Below are positions 22,000 to 22,989 of a DNA stretch of 22,989 bases, piece by piece. This stretch comes from DASWRT01 sp036403035. GTDB lineage: Bacteria > Pseudomonadota > Alphaproteobacteria > ATCC43930 > CGMCC-115725. The notes beneath the pieces are model-generated. The model worked only from the letters and a program-made list of their open reading frames with translations, ran no database searches and was not told the DNA's origin. How positions within the stretch are numbered: position 1 is the first letter of the stretch; each line of letters opens with the position of its first letter. The stretch spans positions 1-22,989 of the forward strand of contig DASWRT010000508.1 in NCBI GenBank assembly GCA_036403035.1, read 5' to 3'. A program made the position numbers and the translations under genes.

Positions 22000-22989
22000 A
22001 TGGCAAAACGCATGCTTATCGATTCGGCGCACCCGGAGGAGACCCGGGTCGTCGTTCTCAACGGTAACCGTCTCGAAGAATTCGATTTCGAAACCTCTAC
22101 GAAGAAACAGATCAAGGGAAACATCTACCTCGCCAAGGTAACCCGCGTCGAACCCTCGCTTCAGGCAGCCTTCGTCGAGTTCGGCGGAAACCGCCACGGC
22201 TTCCTCGCCTTCAGCGAGATCCATCCCGACTACTACCGCATCCCGATCGGCGACCGCGAGCGGCTGAAGCGGGAGGAGTCCGAGTCGATGCGCCGCCCGC
22301 GGCCCGACAAGGACCGCCGGCGCCGCAGGACGGAGCGCGGCGGCGCCCAGCAGCAGGTCGCGGCGGCTGCGGAACGCGGCGAGCCCGGCAGCGCCGGCTT
22401 CCCGGCAGCCGCCGGAGACGGCGAGCACCACGAGCATCATCGGCACGACTACGATCCGGACGCAGCGCCGCCGGTCATCGATCACGAGCCGGTTCCGGCC
22501 GCCGGAAACGGCGAAGAGCACCACGACTTAGCGGCGGCGGCCGATGCCGGGCCGGCGAGCCACGACCACGACTCCGTCTTCGACGGCGCACCGGTTGCGG
22601 CGGACGCGGCCGAAAGCGGCGGTGATGCGTCGGAGCCCGCGCCGGTGGAGCGTTTCGCGGCCGCGCCGCGGGCGCTCGAAAGCGCGGCGGACGTGCTGAT
22701 TTCCGACGAGGACGTCTCCGACCGGCCCGCCACCTCGAACGAGTTCGACGAGCACGAGCACGACGAGCACGAGGGGCACGAGCACGAGGGGCACGAGCAC
22801 GAGCGGTCGCGATACGGCGCCGACCACGATGAAATCGAACGCAGCGACAGCCGCGACTATTCCTCCGGCGAGCTGGAGAGCGATTCGGTGGAAACTCTCG
22901 GCGGCGACGAGACCGAGGAGGTCTCGCGGCACCGTTCGCGCCCGATGCGCCAATACAAGATCCAGGAAGTCATCAAGCGCCGGCAGATC
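22000..22989 (+). CDS. rne: Ribonuclease E, N-terminal part (partial)
   Basis: The frame is open from ATG 22000 to the window end (330 codons), so most of the catalytic domain lies outside. RNase E is the main single-strand endonuclease for mRNA decay and rRNA/tRNA processing. The start MAKRMLIDSAHPEETRVVVL and the S1 segment GNIYLAKVTRVEPSLQAAFV, followed by EFGGNRHGFLAFSEIHPDYY, are diagnostic. The S1 domain resumes at about residue 314 (RPMRQYKIQEVIKRRQI). Between them lies an insert of about 220 residues, acidic and histidine-rich, including a 15-bp tandem repeat at residues 251-268. Inserts here are usual in alphaproteobacteria, but the histidine clusters stand out. GGAG lies at 21986-21989, ten bases upstream. 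Confidence 0.95.
   Translation, partial: MAKRMLIDSAHPEETRVVVLNGNRLEEFDFETSTKKQIKGNIYLAKVTRVEPSLQAAFVEFGGNRHGFLAFSEIHPDYYRIPIGDRERLKREESESMRRPRPDKDRRRRRTERGGAQQQVAAAAERGEPGSAGFPAAAGDGEHHEHHRHDYDPDAAPPVIDHEPVPAAGNGEEHHDLAAAADAGPASHDHDSVFDGAPVAADAAESGGDASEPAPVERFAAAPRALESAADVLISDEDVSDRPATSNEFDEHEHDEHEGHEHEGHEHERSRYGADHDEIERSDSRDYSSGELESDSVETLGGDETEEVSRHRSRPMRQYKIQEVIKRRQI
22768..22803 (+). repeat. 15-bp tandem repeat encoding His/Glu/Gly in rne
   Basis: CACGAGGGGCACGAG occurs exactly twice in tandem (22768-22782 and 22783-22797), followed by a partial third copy, CACGAG (22798-22803). It encodes an HEGHE pentapeptide repeat within the S1-interrupting insert. The exact identity suggests recent slippage expansion and a likely length polymorphism between strains. 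Confidence 0.85.

Noticed and set aside
21525..22067. Small open frames in the rne leader on both strands
   Set aside because: They have no recognisable domain, skewed Arg/Ala composition and no ribosome sites, and they overlap the promoter and hairpin structures.

Overview
This is a high-GC stretch of chromosomal DNA from an alphaproteobacterium, probably a member of Hyphomicrobiales or Rhodospirillales. The evidence is the gene set and order (mrcA-prfB divergent from rne, tyrS next to anmK, glnE coupled to bcp), an RNase E whose S1 domain is interrupted by a long acidic insert, a KMGKT-type tyrosyl-tRNA synthetase, and strong G/C at third codon positions. The genus cannot be fixed from the sequence alone. 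No phage, insertion sequence, CRISPR array, tRNA or rRNA is visible. Most of the window is conserved housekeeping DNA.

Left part (1-5900): a two-gene molybdenum hydroxylase operon (iorA-like 2Fe-2S subunit and iorB-like molybdopterin subunit, the latter cut by the window edge and lying open to base 1) runs leftward from a divergent LysR regulator. Next are a leftward FAD oxidoreductase fused to a C-terminal Rieske domain, and the divergent cbtB-cbtA pair for predicted cobalt uptake.

Middle (5900-17670): anmK (cell-wall recycling) diverges from tyrS. A large YhdP/AsmA-like envelope protein on the minus strand diverges from glnE, and the two annotated 5' ends overlap. glnE is followed, with an ATGA overlap, by bcp, then by a DUF455 ferritin-like protein and a GT9-type glycosyltransferase.

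Right part (17671-22989): prfB with its autoregulatory +1 frameshift site, mrcA (PBP1A) just upstream in the same direction, a 553-base divergent leader, and the first 330 codons of rne, which is open to the window end.

The most unusual structure is the set of intergenic palindromes. Two short repeat families occur here. All four convergent gene junctions carry a repeat, and none of the five divergent junctions does. One repeat has been read into the 3' end of the glycosyltransferase gene, and another supplies the apparent start codon of the DUF455 gene. Other regulatory candidates are a perfect LacI-type palindrome at 16476-16489, a 9-bp inverted repeat in front of tyrS, a dyad between lysR and iorA, and a long GC hairpin in the rne leader. 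I did not find a clearly new multi-gene system. The repeat and convergent-junction pattern and the histidine-rich RNase E insert are the best leads.
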